DNA of 64,000 nucleotides from Burkholderia sp. SRS-W-2-2016. GTDB taxonomy: Bacteria; Pseudomonadota; Gammaproteobacteria; Burkholderiales; Burkholderiaceae. The stretch covers positions 62,001 through 126,000 of the forward strand of contig NZ_MSDV01000028.1 of the NCBI RefSeq assembly GCF_001931485.1, given 5' to 3'. Of this stretch, positions 53,990 through 62,934 are shown in pieces. Position 1 is the stretch's first letter. Each line of letters opens with the position of its first letter. The position numbers were made by a program, and so were the translations under genes. The notes beneath the pieces were generated by a model, which was given only the letters and a program-made list of their open reading frames with translations, made no database searches and was not told where the DNA came from.

Positions 53990-55345
53990 TCAGGCGGTCA
54001 CAGCTTCGCGCTGGTAGCGCGACACCGGCTGCCGCAAGCCGAGGTTCTCGCGCAGCGTCCGACCTTCGTACTCGTCGCGAAACAGGCCTCGGCGCCGCAA
54101 TTCCGGCAGCACCAGTTCGATGAAGTCGTCGAGACTATTGGGCAGCAATGCCGGCATCACGTTGTAGCCGTCGGCGCCGTAGTTGACGAAGCGTTCTTCG
54201 AGCGCATCGGCGATCTGCTTCGGGGTACCGACCAGTTGCCAATGCCCGCGCGCGCCGGCTACCCGCAGATACAGTTCGCGGATCGTCAGGTTCTCGCGCC
54301 GCGCGAGTTCCAGCGTCAGCGACTGGCGGCTCTTGCTCGCATTGGTTTCCGGCAGTTCGGGAATCGGTCCGTCGAGCGGATAGCCGGACAGATCGAAGCC
54401 GCCGGTCAGGCCCGACACCAGCGACAGACCCACCGCGGGATCGATCAGCGCCTGCAGCTCGGCGAATTTCTGCTGCGCCTCGCGCTCGGTCGCGCCGACG
54501 ATCGGCATCACGCCCGGCATGATCTTCAGATCATCCGCGTCGCGGCCGTACTGCGCGAGGCGGCCCTTCACGTCCGCGTAAAACGCGACCGCGTCTTCGA
54601 GCGTCTGCTGCGCGGTGAAGATCACCTCGGCGGTGCGCGCCGCCAGCGCCTTGCCCGCTTCCGACGACCCCGCCTGCACGAGCACCGGCCGCCCTTGCGG
54701 CGAACGCTCGACGTTCAGCGGGCCGCGCACGTTGAAAAATTCGCCGCGATGGTCGAGCACGTGACGTTTGTCCGGATCGAAATAGCGGCCGCCGGTCTTG
54801 TCGCGCACGAACGCGTGCTCGTCCCAGCTGTCCCACAGTCCCTCGACCACTTCCGCGAATTCGGTCGCGCGCTCGTAGCGGCGCGCATGCGCGAGATGTT
54901 CGTCGAAACCGAAGTTCTTCGCCTCGTGCGCGCTCGACGACGTGACCAGATTCCAGCCGGCCCGCCCGCCGCTGATGTGATCGAGCGACGCGAATTTGCG
55001 GGCGATGTGATAAGGCTCGTTGAACGTCGTCGATGCGGTGCCGACGAGGCCGATGCGCTCGGTCACGGCGGCCAGCCCCGACAGCAGCGTGAGCGGTTCG
55101 AACTGGGCGACGTAACTGTGCGCGGTGCGGCTCAGAAAGTCGACGTTGTCGCCGCGCGTGCCCGAGCCGTCGGCGAGAAAGATCAGATCGAACTTCGCCG
55201 CTTCGGCAGCCTGGGCAAGCCGCGCGTAGTGACGGAAATCGCGGCCCGCCGCCGCGTGCGCGTCCGGATGACGCCACGCGGCGATGTGATGGCCGGTCGG
55301 GTACAGAAAGGCGCCGAGGCGCAAATGTCCTTTACGTTGGCTCAT
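53990..55345 (-). CDS. NtaA/SnaA/DszA-family FMNH2-dependent monooxygenase (copy 2)
   Basis: 451 aa from the ATG at 55345; no good ribosome-binding site precedes it. Clear paralogue of the copy at 49362: GHHIAAWRHPDAHA, FDLIFLADGSGT, TERIGLVGTASTTFNEPYH, ARKFASLDHISGGRAGWNLV, GPLNVERSPQGRPVLVQAG, GYPLDGPIPELPET. It lies 52 bases upstream of the TauD-like gene in the same direction, so it is likely in an operon with it and with the solute-binding protein. Confidence 0.92.
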   Translation of the reverse strand: MSQRKGHLRLGAFLYPTGHHIAAWRHPDAHAAAGRDFRHYARLAQAAEAAKFDLIFLADGSGTRGDNVDFLSRTAHSYVAQFEPLTLLSGLAAVTERIGLVGTASTTFNEPYHIARKFASLDHISGGRAGWNLVTSSSAHEAKNFGFDEHLAHARRYERATEFAEVVEGLWDSWDEHAFVRDKTGGRYFDPDKRHVLDHRGEFFNVRGPLNVERSPQGRPVLVQAGSSEAGKALAARTAEVIFTAQQTLEDAVAFYADVKGRLAQYGRDADDLKIMPGVMPIVGATEREAQQKFAELQALIDPAVGLSLVSGLTGGFDLSGYPLDGPIPELPETNASKSRQSLTLELARRENLTIRELYLRVAGARGHWQLVGTPKQIADALEERFVNYGADGYNVMPALLPNSLDDFIELVLPELRRRGLFRDEYEGRTLRENLGLRQPVSRYQREAVTA

Positions 55346-55394
55346 GGTGTGTGCAAATGAAGATCTCGGCTCATTGGGTAGGCTTCCTTTGTCT

Positions 55395-56984
55395 TCAGCG
55401 CTCGATGTACAGGTCGGCAAAGTTGCCTCGTATCCCCTCGCCGCCCGGCGCATAGTTCTTCACCTTCTTCGCCGCAATCGTGATGTTCGGATTCGCGCCG
55501 AACTCGATCGACGGAATATCGTCGTGCACGATCTGCTGGAACTGCAGGAACAACTGGCGGCGCTGGGTATCGTCGGTAGCGACCGAGGCCGCTTCCAGCA
55601 GACGGTCGACTTCCGGGTTCGAGTAATGCGCGGCATTCGAGAACGGCAGGCCGATCTTGAAGTTCTTCGACCAGAACACCCGCTGCACGCCGACGGTCGG
55701 ATCGAACGTGTTCGACAATGCTTCGAGCGTGATGTCGAACGCGCGATCGGTGTAGGCCTTCTTCACGTAGGTCGCGAAGTCGTAGCTTTCGATCTCGCCG
55801 TCGATGCCGATGCGCGCGAGCGACTGGCGCACGAAATCCGCCGCGCGCGGGTCCTGGAACGGGTTGTACAGCAGTCGCAATTTGAAGCGCTTGCCGTCCG
55901 CGCCGCGTTTGTAGCCGGCCGCATCGAGCGCGGCATTGGCCTGCGCGACGTCGTACGGGAAGTAGTGGATAGCGGCGTTGTGATACTTCGTGTTCGCTGT
56001 GCCGATCGCGGCCGCCGACACCTGGCCATAGCCGTACCAGACCACGCGATTCAGCGCGTTGACATCGAGCGCCTGCGAGATCGCCTTGCGAACCGCCTTG
56101 TCCTTCAGAACCGGTGTATCGAGGTTGAAGATCAGCTGCTGATGGTTGCTGTTGTACGCCCAGTTGGTCGTATCCACGTTGAAGTTCGGCAGCGAGCTGA
56201 AGCGCTTCACGTCCGACAGCGGCACCGCCTGATCGCCCAGATTCGCGGCGCCGGACTCGAGCGCCGCGGCGCGGGCGGCGCCATCGGGTAGAAAGCGCAC
56301 GATGATTTTGTCGACGTAGGGTTTGGGCTTGTCCCAGTAGTCCGGATTACGTTCGAGCACGATATCGCTGCCGTGCGCGAACGACTTGAACACGAACGGT
56401 CCGGTGCCGACCGGCGCGCTGTTGTACGGATTCGTCGCGATATCGGTGCCTTCGTACAGGTGCTTCGGAATGATCGGCGACTCGCTGCCCGCGAGCGCGG
56501 TCAGCAGGAACGGCGCGGGCCTCGACAGCTCGACGATCGCGGTATACGGGTCCGGCGTCTTCACGTCGGTCACATTCGCAAAGGTACTGCGGCCGCGCGG
56601 ATGCACCTGCTTGAGCGTCAGAATCGAAAACGCCACGTCGGCGGAAGTAAAGGGCTTGCCGTCATGCCACTTCACGTCATGACGCAGATTGAAACGGTAT
56701 TGCAGCCCATCAGGGCTGACCGTCCATGAGGTTGCCAGCAACGGTTTCGGGTTCAGATTCGGGTCATAGGTCAGCAGGCCTTCAACCACCTTCGGTCCGA
56801 TCTCCGCATTGCCGCCGGCGGTGGTGGTCAACGGGACGATCGACGCAGGTTCCGGGGTCACCAGCCAGGTCAACGTGCCGCCGCTGGCGGGCGCGGCGCT
56901 CGCGCCGGCGGGCACGCCGGCAAGCCACGCACTGACCAGTAGCGCGCCGAGCAGGCGCGCGCGTACGCCGTAAGTCGTTCTCAT
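55395..56984 (-). CDS. Family-5 ABC solute-binding protein (peptide/opine/nickel type), copy 1
   Basis: 529 aa from the ATG at 56984 with AAGGA upstream. Signal peptide ARLLGALLVSAWLAGVPAGASA. SBP_bac_5 landmarks: GGTLTWLVTPEPASIVPL, VVEGLLTYDPNLNPKPLLATSW, LRHDVKWHDGKPFTSADV, VGTGPFVFKSF, NPDYWDKPKPYVDKI. It is the first of three paralogues in the island; no matching permeases lie inside the window, so they may follow to the right. The ligand is inferred to be an organosulfur compound. Confidence 0.92.
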   Translation of the reverse strand: MRTTYGVRARLLGALLVSAWLAGVPAGASAAPASGGTLTWLVTPEPASIVPLTTTAGGNAEIGPKVVEGLLTYDPNLNPKPLLATSWTVSPDGLQYRFNLRHDVKWHDGKPFTSADVAFSILTLKQVHPRGRSTFANVTDVKTPDPYTAIVELSRPAPFLLTALAGSESPIIPKHLYEGTDIATNPYNSAPVGTGPFVFKSFAHGSDIVLERNPDYWDKPKPYVDKIIVRFLPDGAARAAALESGAANLGDQAVPLSDVKRFSSLPNFNVDTTNWAYNSNHQQLIFNLDTPVLKDKAVRKAISQALDVNALNRVVWYGYGQVSAAAIGTANTKYHNAAIHYFPYDVAQANAALDAAGYKRGADGKRFKLRLLYNPFQDPRAADFVRQSLARIGIDGEIESYDFATYVKKAYTDRAFDITLEALSNTFDPTVGVQRVFWSKNFKIGLPFSNAAHYSNPEVDRLLEAASVATDDTQRRQLFLQFQQIVHDDIPSIEFGANPNITIAAKKVKNYAPGGEGIRGNFADLYIER

Positions 56985-56995
56985 CGGGATCCTTA

Positions 56996-57577
56996 TTATT
57001 TTGCCGAAGCGGTTACCAGGTGCCGCGCCGACTCGCCGGGCGCGCGGGCCACGCTGACATGGCGCAATTCGCCGGCGATCACCTGCGGGTTCTTCAGCAG
57101 GTTGTAAATCGGGCACACCGCCTCCACCGCTTCATGCAGCGCGCGAATCGCGGCGGCCGGCTCGGGCGAGACGATGTCGAGCGTGTAGCGGATGTTGTGC
57201 GGAAAGATCGGGATGTGCTCGAAGCCCGGCTGCTGCGCGAGCGGATGCTGGTCGCCGGTGACTTCCACGTCGATCGAATCGATTCGCAGGCCGCGCTCAG
57301 CGGCCTGGATCAGCGTGATGTGCGTGAGGCAGCTGCCGAGCACGCCGAGCTGCAATTCAGGCGACGCGGGCCCGAGGTTGTAGCCGGCGAAATCGGCGGG
57401 ACTGTCGCTGATCACCTGAAAATCTCGAATGCGGATTTCGCGCACGCCGCTGCGCCCTAACGCGCGCACATTGGCCTTGAGCCGGTTGGCGTTCAGATCC
57501 GGATCGTTGCGCGCGGCTTCGCGTTTGGCTAGCCAGGCCGCGCGCTTCTGTACGAGGTACTCGTTTAGCGTCGTCAT
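56996..57577 (-). CDS. OsmC-family protein
   Basis: 193 aa from the ATG at 57577. N-terminal helix (NEYLVQKRAAWLAKREAARND) then the OsmC fold, with LGVLGSCLTHITLIQAAERGL carrying the peroxidatic-type Cys and HALEAVCPIYNLLKNP-like HEAVEAVCPIYNLLKNP carrying the second Cys. OsmC proteins reduce organic hydroperoxides with thiols; several are found in sulfur-metabolism clusters. It precedes the solute-binding protein by 11 bases and is divergent from the SfnG-like gene. Confidence 0.88.
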   Translation of the reverse strand: MTTLNEYLVQKRAAWLAKREAARNDPDLNANRLKANVRALGRSGVREIRIRDFQVISDSPADFAGYNLGPASPELQLGVLGSCLTHITLIQAAERGLRIDSIDVEVTGDQHPLAQQPGFEHIPIFPHNIRYTLDIVSPEPAAAIRALHEAVEAVCPIYNLLKNPQVIAGELRHVSVARAPGESARHLVTASAK

Positions 57578-57590
57578 GTGTCGGTGGTTC

Positions 57591-57617
57591 GATTGAGCGG
57601 ATTGAGCGGATTGAGCG
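57591..57617. repeat. Three 9-bp tandem repeats upstream of osmC
   Basis: GATTGAGCG repeated three times without error just upstream of the OsmC start codon. Might vary in copy number and alter spacing of promoter elements. Confidence 0.7.
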
Positions 57618-57741
57618 GTGAGTTGAACGATACGGATACGCCGCACAGGATAGCCAGCCGCCGTCCGCACACGAACCAAGCGATTCTGCTTTGCTTACAC
57701 GTGTGCGTCATTTCCACCGCATGTCGCGCACGCAAGCAGAT

Positions 57742-57760
57742 AACGATAGAAATTATTGTT
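57742..57760. promoter_or_regulatory. Inverted repeat in the osmC/sfnG-like divergent region
   Basis: AACGATA-N5-TATTGTT, one mismatch from a perfect 7-bp palindrome, in a short AT-rich island centred at 57751. The position between divergent organosulfur genes suggests a regulator site, perhaps of the LysR type (CysB/SsuR-like). Not proven. Confidence 0.4.
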
Positions 57761-57858
57761 CGTTGTCCGATGGGTTGAGTTGCCGGTAAGTTTTCAAGGC
57801 TCGGCGCGCAGCGGAACACCGCCGTCAATCCCTCTACGTCCAACGACCGACCCTCATC

Positions 57859-59067
57859 GTGACCGAAACCCTCTTCGCCGCCCAACCGCAAGCGTCGACG
57901 CAGTCTCCCGACGCCACCCCATTCGTGCCAGTACGCTCGCCCGCCGACTTTTCCGCCTCGCCGGTAGCCCGCGCGCTCGAACAGCCGCTGCTGCTCGGCC
58001 TGTTCCTGCCGATTCAGGCCGGCGGCTGGAGCGCGTCGACGCTGCCGCGCAGCACCGACTGGAATTTCGACTACAACCTCGCGCTCGTGCAGAAAGCCGA
58101 GAGCCTCGGCTTCGACCTGGTATTCGCGCTGTCGCAATGGCTGCCCAAAGGCGGCTATGGCGGCGTGTTCAACGGCGAGGCGCTCGACTCGTTCATGTCG
58201 CTCGCGGCGATGACCGCGCGCACCGAACGAATCATCCTCGTCGCCACCAGCCATGTGCTGTACGGCCCGTGGCATCCGCTGCATTTCGCGAAGTTCTGCG
58301 CGACGCTCGATCACATTTCGAAAGGCCGCTGGGGCATCAACGTGGTGACCGGCCATCGGGCGATCGAACACGAGATGTTCGGCTGGCACCGGATCGAACA
58401 CGACCGCCGCTATGAACTGGCGGGCGAGTTTCTCGAGGCAGTCCAGCAGCTGTGGGCGCAACCGGAGAACTTCAGCTTCGCGCCGTTGCTGTCGAGCTGG
58501 AAGCTCGACAAGGCGTTCGTCACGCCCAAGCCGCAATTCGGCCGCCCGCTGCTCGTCAATGCGACCGGCTCGGACGCCGGTATCGAGTTCGCCGCGCGTT
58601 ACTCGGACGTGGTGTTCATCACCAGCCCTGCCGGCTCGGAAATCGAAGCCGCGCTCGCCGCGTTACCCGCCCACACCGCGCGCGTGAAAGCCGCCGCCGC
58701 GAAGCACGGCCGCAAGATCCGCACGCTGATCAATCCGATGGTGATCTGCCGCGAAACGGCCGCGGAAGCGCTCGCCTATCGCGACGCAATCGTCGCGCAC
58801 GGCGACGAAGGCAGCTTCCAACGCTTCGAAAGCGACGCGCACGCATGGCGCGGCAACGCCGAGCAGCGCAATCAGGCGGCCGCGCGCGCGGTCGGCGGCA
58901 ACATCTCGATCGTCGGCTCCCCACAGCAGGTGGCCGACTACATCGTGCGTCTGCATCGGGCCGGGATCGACGGCGTGCAATTGAGCTTTTTCGATTTCCA
59001 GCCGGACCTCGACTTCTTCGGCGCACGCGTGTTGCCGCTGTTGCGCGAAGCCGGTCTGCGACTTTGA
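57859..59067 (+). CDS. LLM-class flavin-dependent monooxygenase, SfnG/SsuD-like
   Basis: 402 aa from a GTG at 57859. Two-component FMNH2-dependent TIM-barrel oxygenase. Key segments: LLGLFLPIQAGGWSAS, DWNFDYNLALVQKAESLGFD, TERIILVATSHVLYGPWHPL, ATLDHISKGRWGINVVTG, KPQFGRPLLVNATGSDAG and a C-terminal FDFQPDLDFFGARVLPLL. The architecture follows dimethylsulfone monooxygenase SfnG and alkanesulfonate monooxygenase SsuD. It lies just before the desulfinase-like gene. Confidence 0.9.
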   Translation: MTETLFAAQPQASTQSPDATPFVPVRSPADFSASPVARALEQPLLLGLFLPIQAGGWSASTLPRSTDWNFDYNLALVQKAESLGFDLVFALSQWLPKGGYGGVFNGEALDSFMSLAAMTARTERIILVATSHVLYGPWHPLHFAKFCATLDHISKGRWGINVVTGHRAIEHEMFGWHRIEHDRRYELAGEFLEAVQQLWAQPENFSFAPLLSSWKLDKAFVTPKPQFGRPLLVNATGSDAGIEFAARYSDVVFITSPAGSEIEAALAALPAHTARVKAAAAKHGRKIRTLINPMVICRETAAEALAYRDAIVAHGDEGSFQRFESDAHAWRGNAEQRNQAAARAVGGNISIVGSPQQVADYIVRLHRAGIDGVQLSFFDFQPDLDFFGARVLPLLREAGLRL

Positions 59068-59113
59068 GCGTGCATTCGAAGTCCCGTTCTCTTTCCACTT
59101 CATGGTGAAACGC

Positions 59114-60175
59114 ATGAGCCGACTCTGGTACACCCGCTGCCCCGCCCCCACTCCGTTCGGCATCGCCGCGCAGAAAGGCTGGCTCGACGAGGAATTCGCC
59201 GCCGACGGCATCGACGTGAAGGCACTACAGGACGCCGACGACGTCGCGATCCGCCGCTCGCATTTCACCCACACGCAGCCGTGGTCGTTTCGTCAGGGCG
59301 GCAATATTCCCGCGCTGTGGGCGCGCTCGCAAGGCAGCGATACGCGGCTGATCGGCCTGAGCTGGGTCGACGAATTCCAGGCGCTGATTACGCTCGACCG
59401 GCAACTCGATGCGAGCGCCGACGCACTGACCGGCCGACGCTTCGGACTGCCGCTCAATACCCGCGCGAGCGTGGTCGATTTTCATCGGGCGACCGCGTTG
59501 CGCGGCTTCGGCTCGTTGCTCGGTGCGCTGGGCGGCGCGCTCGCGGACGTCGAACTGGTCGATCTGGCACATACGCCGCGTGGTCTCGAAGACGCCAAAT
59601 CCGCCGCCGATGCGCCGCTCGCGAGCTGGCTCGACGCGCAGCGCTCGCACGAATTCGCCCGTGAAGCCGCGGCCCTGCTGCGCGGCGAAGCCGACGTCGT
59701 GTTCGTGAAGGGCGCGACCGGGCTCGATATCGCGAACCTGCTGAACGCAAAGATTCTCGTGGAGATCGGCGCGCAGCCGAACCGGCTGCTACACGCGAAC
59801 AACGGCACGCCGCGACCGCTGACGGTCGACGCGCAATTGCTGCGCGAGCGCCCGGATCTGGTCGAACGGGTACTTGCGCGCACGCTCGACACCGGCGACT
59901 GGGTGCAACGCCACCCCGGCGAGGTCGCGCAGTACGTGGCCCGCGAAACCCGCAGCGCCGAACATTGGGTACAGCGCGCGTATCCGGGCGGACTGCACCG
60001 GCAATTGCAGATCGGCCTCGACCCGCAAGCGTTGGCCGCGCTCGCCGGTTTCAAGCAGTTCCTGTTCGAGTCGGGTTTCATTCCGGCCGACTTCGATTTC
60101 GACGCATGGATCGATCCCGCGCCTTTGCGTGCCGCGCTAGCGCGCCGTGAGGCAGCGGAGCCGGCCGCGCTCTGA
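59114..60175 (+). CDS. DszB-like sulfinate desulfinase / SsuA-fold protein
   Basis: 353 aa from the ATG at 59114 (GGTGA five bases upstream; another ATG at 59102 lacks a site). No signal peptide, unlike the SsuA-type binding proteins that share the fold, so it is cytoplasmic. Cys9 lies in YTRCPAPTPF. His50 is in SHFTHTQPWSF; Arg60 and Gly63 are in FRQGGNIPAL. In Rhodococcus DszB the catalytic set is Cys27, His60, Arg70 with Gly73; the His-Arg-Gly spacing (10 and 3) is the same here. DszB releases sulfite from a sulfinate. Placed after an SfnG-like oxygenase and near two DszA-family enzymes, it is likely a desulfinase. Substrate unknown. Confidence 0.82.
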   Translation: MSRLWYTRCPAPTPFGIAAQKGWLDEEFAADGIDVKALQDADDVAIRRSHFTHTQPWSFRQGGNIPALWARSQGSDTRLIGLSWVDEFQALITLDRQLDASADALTGRRFGLPLNTRASVVDFHRATALRGFGSLLGALGGALADVELVDLAHTPRGLEDAKSAADAPLASWLDAQRSHEFAREAAALLRGEADVVFVKGATGLDIANLLNAKILVEIGAQPNRLLHANNGTPRPLTVDAQLLRERPDLVERVLARTLDTGDWVQRHPGEVAQYVARETRSAEHWVQRAYPGGLHRQLQIGLDPQALAALAGFKQFLFESGFIPADFDFDAWIDPAPLRAALARREAAEPAAL

Positions 60176-60214
60176 CGCGTAGTTCTTCCCGCTCTCTTCC
60201 TACCCAACCGAACG

Positions 60215-61840
60215 ATGACTCATGTCACCTCGCAGGCGGCGCCGCGCCGCCGCGGCGCCGTCTTGTTGCGCGGCGCGCTCGAGCTCGGCGCCGCGCTGCT
60301 GATCGCCCTGTCCGGCTCTTACGCAATTGCACAGACGCCGCAACGCGGCGGCACGCTGAACTTCGTCGTCACCCCGGAGCCAACCGCGCTCGTCGATCTC
60401 GCGACCACCGCGACCAATGTGCTGAAGGTCAGCCCGAAAGTCGTCGAAGGACTGCTCGATTACGACTTCAAATTCCAGCCGAAGCCATCGCTTGCGACCT
60501 CATGGGAGATCGGCGACGACAGCCGCAAGTACGTGTTCCACTTGCGTCACGGCGTGAAGTGGCACGACGGCCAGCCGTTCACGTCCGCGGACGTCGCCTA
60601 TTCGCTGCAAACGCTCAGGCAGGTTCACCCGCGCGCCAAAACCACCTTCGCGAACGTCACCGGCATCGCCACGCCCGATCCGTATACGGTCGTCATCACG
60701 CTGTCGAAGCCGGCGCCGTATCTGATCAAGGCGTTCTCGTCGTCGGAAACGCCGATCGTGCCGAAGCATCTGTACGAAGGCACCGACCCGCTGACCAACC
60801 CGGTCAATAACGCACCGATCGGCACCGGGCCGTTCCGCTTCGTCAAATGGGTGCGCGGCAGCTACATCGAATACACGCGCAACGACGACTACTGGGACAA
60901 AGGCAAGCCTTTTCTCGACAGGATCGTCGTGAAGATCATCACCGATCCGGCCGCGCGCACGGTCGCGTTCGAAGACGGTTCCGTCGATCTGAGCGGCGAT
61001 ACGCCGGTTCCGCTATCCGACCTCGAGCGGCTGAAGAACAACCCGAAGCTCGCACTCGACTCGCGCGGCTATGAATTCCAGGCCGGCGTCACGCGCATCG
61101 AATTCAATCTCGACAATCCGGTCCTGAAAAATCTTCAGGTCCGCCAGGCGATCGCGTCGGCGATCGATCGCGACGTGATCCGCAAGGTGATCTTCTACGG
61201 CTACGCGACACCACTCGCGAGTCCGATCATTGCGTCGAACCCGTACTACGATCCGGCGCCCAACCCGTATCCGTTCAATGTGGAGCGGGCCAACGCGCTG
61301 CTCGACGCGGCCGGTTACCCGCGCAAGGCCGACGGCACCCGCTTCGCGCTGACGGTCGATCCGCTGCCGATCGGCGATCTGCCCACCCGCACCGCGGCTT
61401 ACGTGAAATCGGCGCTCGCAAAAGTCGGCATCGCGGTCACTGTGCGCAGCCAGGACTTGCCCGCGTATCTGAAGCGGATCTACACCGACCGCGATTTCGA
61501 TTTCTCGATCAATGGGATGAGCAATCTGTTCGATCCGGTGGTCGGTGTCGCGCGGCTGTATACGAGCGACAACTTCCGCCGCGGCGTGCCGTTCACGAAC
61601 GGTTCGCACTATAGCAATCCGCGGATCGATCAACTGTTCGCGCAGGCGGCCGAGGAAACCGACGAGGCCACACGCAAACAGCTGTTCTCGCAGATCCAGC
61701 GGATTCTGGAGCGCGACCTGCCCGATCTCAACCTCGTGTCGCCGCAATACCTGACCGTGTACTCACGCGCGGTCCACAACCATACGAGCGGCCCCGACGG
61801 CGTATCGGCGAGTTTCGCCGACGTCTGGCTGCAACGCTAA
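60215..61840 (+). CDS. Family-5 ABC solute-binding protein, copy 2
   Basis: 541 aa. Arg-rich N-region then signal core (LELGAALLIALSGSYAIA), mature start QTPQRGGTLNFVVTPEPTAL. It shares VVEGLLDYDFKFQPKPSLATSW, LRHGVKWHDGQPFTSADVAY, PIGTGPFRFVKW and NDDYWDKGKPFLDRI with copy 1, so the two are paralogues. It lies 39 bases after the desulfinase-like gene and 38 bases before the aldo/keto reductase, in one apparent operon. Confidence 0.93.
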   Translation: MTHVTSQAAPRRRGAVLLRGALELGAALLIALSGSYAIAQTPQRGGTLNFVVTPEPTALVDLATTATNVLKVSPKVVEGLLDYDFKFQPKPSLATSWEIGDDSRKYVFHLRHGVKWHDGQPFTSADVAYSLQTLRQVHPRAKTTFANVTGIATPDPYTVVITLSKPAPYLIKAFSSSETPIVPKHLYEGTDPLTNPVNNAPIGTGPFRFVKWVRGSYIEYTRNDDYWDKGKPFLDRIVVKIITDPAARTVAFEDGSVDLSGDTPVPLSDLERLKNNPKLALDSRGYEFQAGVTRIEFNLDNPVLKNLQVRQAIASAIDRDVIRKVIFYGYATPLASPIIASNPYYDPAPNPYPFNVERANALLDAAGYPRKADGTRFALTVDPLPIGDLPTRTAAYVKSALAKVGIAVTVRSQDLPAYLKRIYTDRDFDFSINGMSNLFDPVVGVARLYTSDNFRRGVPFTNGSHYSNPRIDQLFAQAAEETDEATRKQLFSQIQRILERDLPDLNLVSPQYLTVYSRAVHNHTSGPDGVSASFADVWLQR

Positions 61841-61878
61841 AACGATTTCAACCCACACCCTGACGGAACTGCACTCAC

Positions 61879-62934
61879 ATGGAATACAGACAACTCGGCC
61901 GTAGCGGCATCAAGGTCTCGACACTGACGCTCGGCACGATGATGTTCGGCGGCCCGACCGACGAAGCCACCGCCGCGCGCATCATCGACCAGGCGCTCGA
62001 ACAAGGCGTCAATTCGATCGACACCGCCGACGTCTACGGCAAAGGCGAATCGGAGCGCGTGGTGGGCCGCGCGATCGCCGCGCAGCGCGAGCGCTGGGTG
62101 CTCGCCACCAAGTTCGCGAACCCGCTCGACGAGCGCGACGTGAACGCGCGAGGCGCATCGCGCAAACATATCCAGCGCGCGGTCGAGGCGAGCCTGCGGC
62201 GGCTGGGCACCGACCACCTCGACGTGCTGTACCTGCATCGCGAGGATCATCAAACCCCGGTCGAAGAAACCGTGCGCGCGCTCAACGATCTGATCCGCGC
62301 CGGCAAGCTGCGCTACTACGGGCTGTCGAATCACCGCGCGTGGCGGATCGCCGAGTTCAGCCATACCGCGCAGGCGCTCGGGCTCGATGCGCCGATCGTC
62401 AGCCAGCCGCTGTACAACATCGCGAACCGCCAGGCCGAAGCCGAACAACTCACCGCGGCGCACCGCTACGGGCTCGGCGTGATCTCGTACAGCCCGCTCG
62501 CGCGCGGCGTGCTGACCGGCAAATACGAACCGGGCGCGACGCCGGGCGCGGACACCCGCGCGGGTCGCAGCGATCGCCGTCTGCAGCAGACCGAGTGGCG
62601 GCCCGAGTCGATCGAACTGGCGCGGCGGGTGCACGAACATGCGCAGGCTCGCGGACTGACGGCCGGCCAGTTCGCGCTCGCGTGGGTGCTCAATAGCCGC
62701 TACATCAGCTCGACGATTGCCGGTCCGCGCACCGAAGCGCAATGGCAGGACTATCTGCCGGCGCTCGGCTACCGGCTGAACGCGGAAGACGAGGCCTTCG
62801 TCGACTCGCTGGTGACGAGCGGGCATCCGTCCACGCCGGGTTTCAACGATCCGGGGCATCCGTTCTTCGGGCGCCTCGCGCGGCATGGCACGGAGCAGGA
62901 TGGCCGCGCATGGCCGGCACAGGTGTCGCGATGA
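61879..62934 (+). CDS. Aldo/keto reductase
   Basis: 351 aa, NADPH-dependent (alpha/beta)8 barrel. The catalytic tetrad is visible: Asp and Tyr in IDTADVYGKGE, Lys in LATKFANP, His in YLHREDH. Cofactor-binding SPLARGVLTGKY and TIAGPRTEAQ are present. It overlaps the next gene by four bases (ATGA). It may reduce an aldehyde or ketone left after C-S bond cleavage; that link is inferred from position. Confidence 0.93.
   Translation: MEYRQLGRSGIKVSTLTLGTMMFGGPTDEATAARIIDQALEQGVNSIDTADVYGKGESERVVGRAIAAQRERWVLATKFANPLDERDVNARGASRKHIQRAVEASLRRLGTDHLDVLYLHREDHQTPVEETVRALNDLIRAGKLRYYGLSNHRAWRIAEFSHTAQALGLDAPIVSQPLYNIANRQAEAEQLTAAHRYGLGVISYSPLARGVLTGKYEPGATPGADTRAGRSDRRLQQTEWRPESIELARRVHEHAQARGLTAGQFALAWVLNSRYISSTIAGPRTEAQWQDYLPALGYRLNAEDEAFVDSLVTSGHPSTPGFNDPGHPFFGRLARHGTEQDGRAWPAQVSR

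Noticed and set aside
59114..60175. Annotation as a third sulfonate-binding protein of the importer
   Set aside because: No signal peptide, and the DszB-type Cys/His/Arg-Gly pattern is present, so a cytoplasmic desulfinase is preferred; binding-protein function is not fully excluded.
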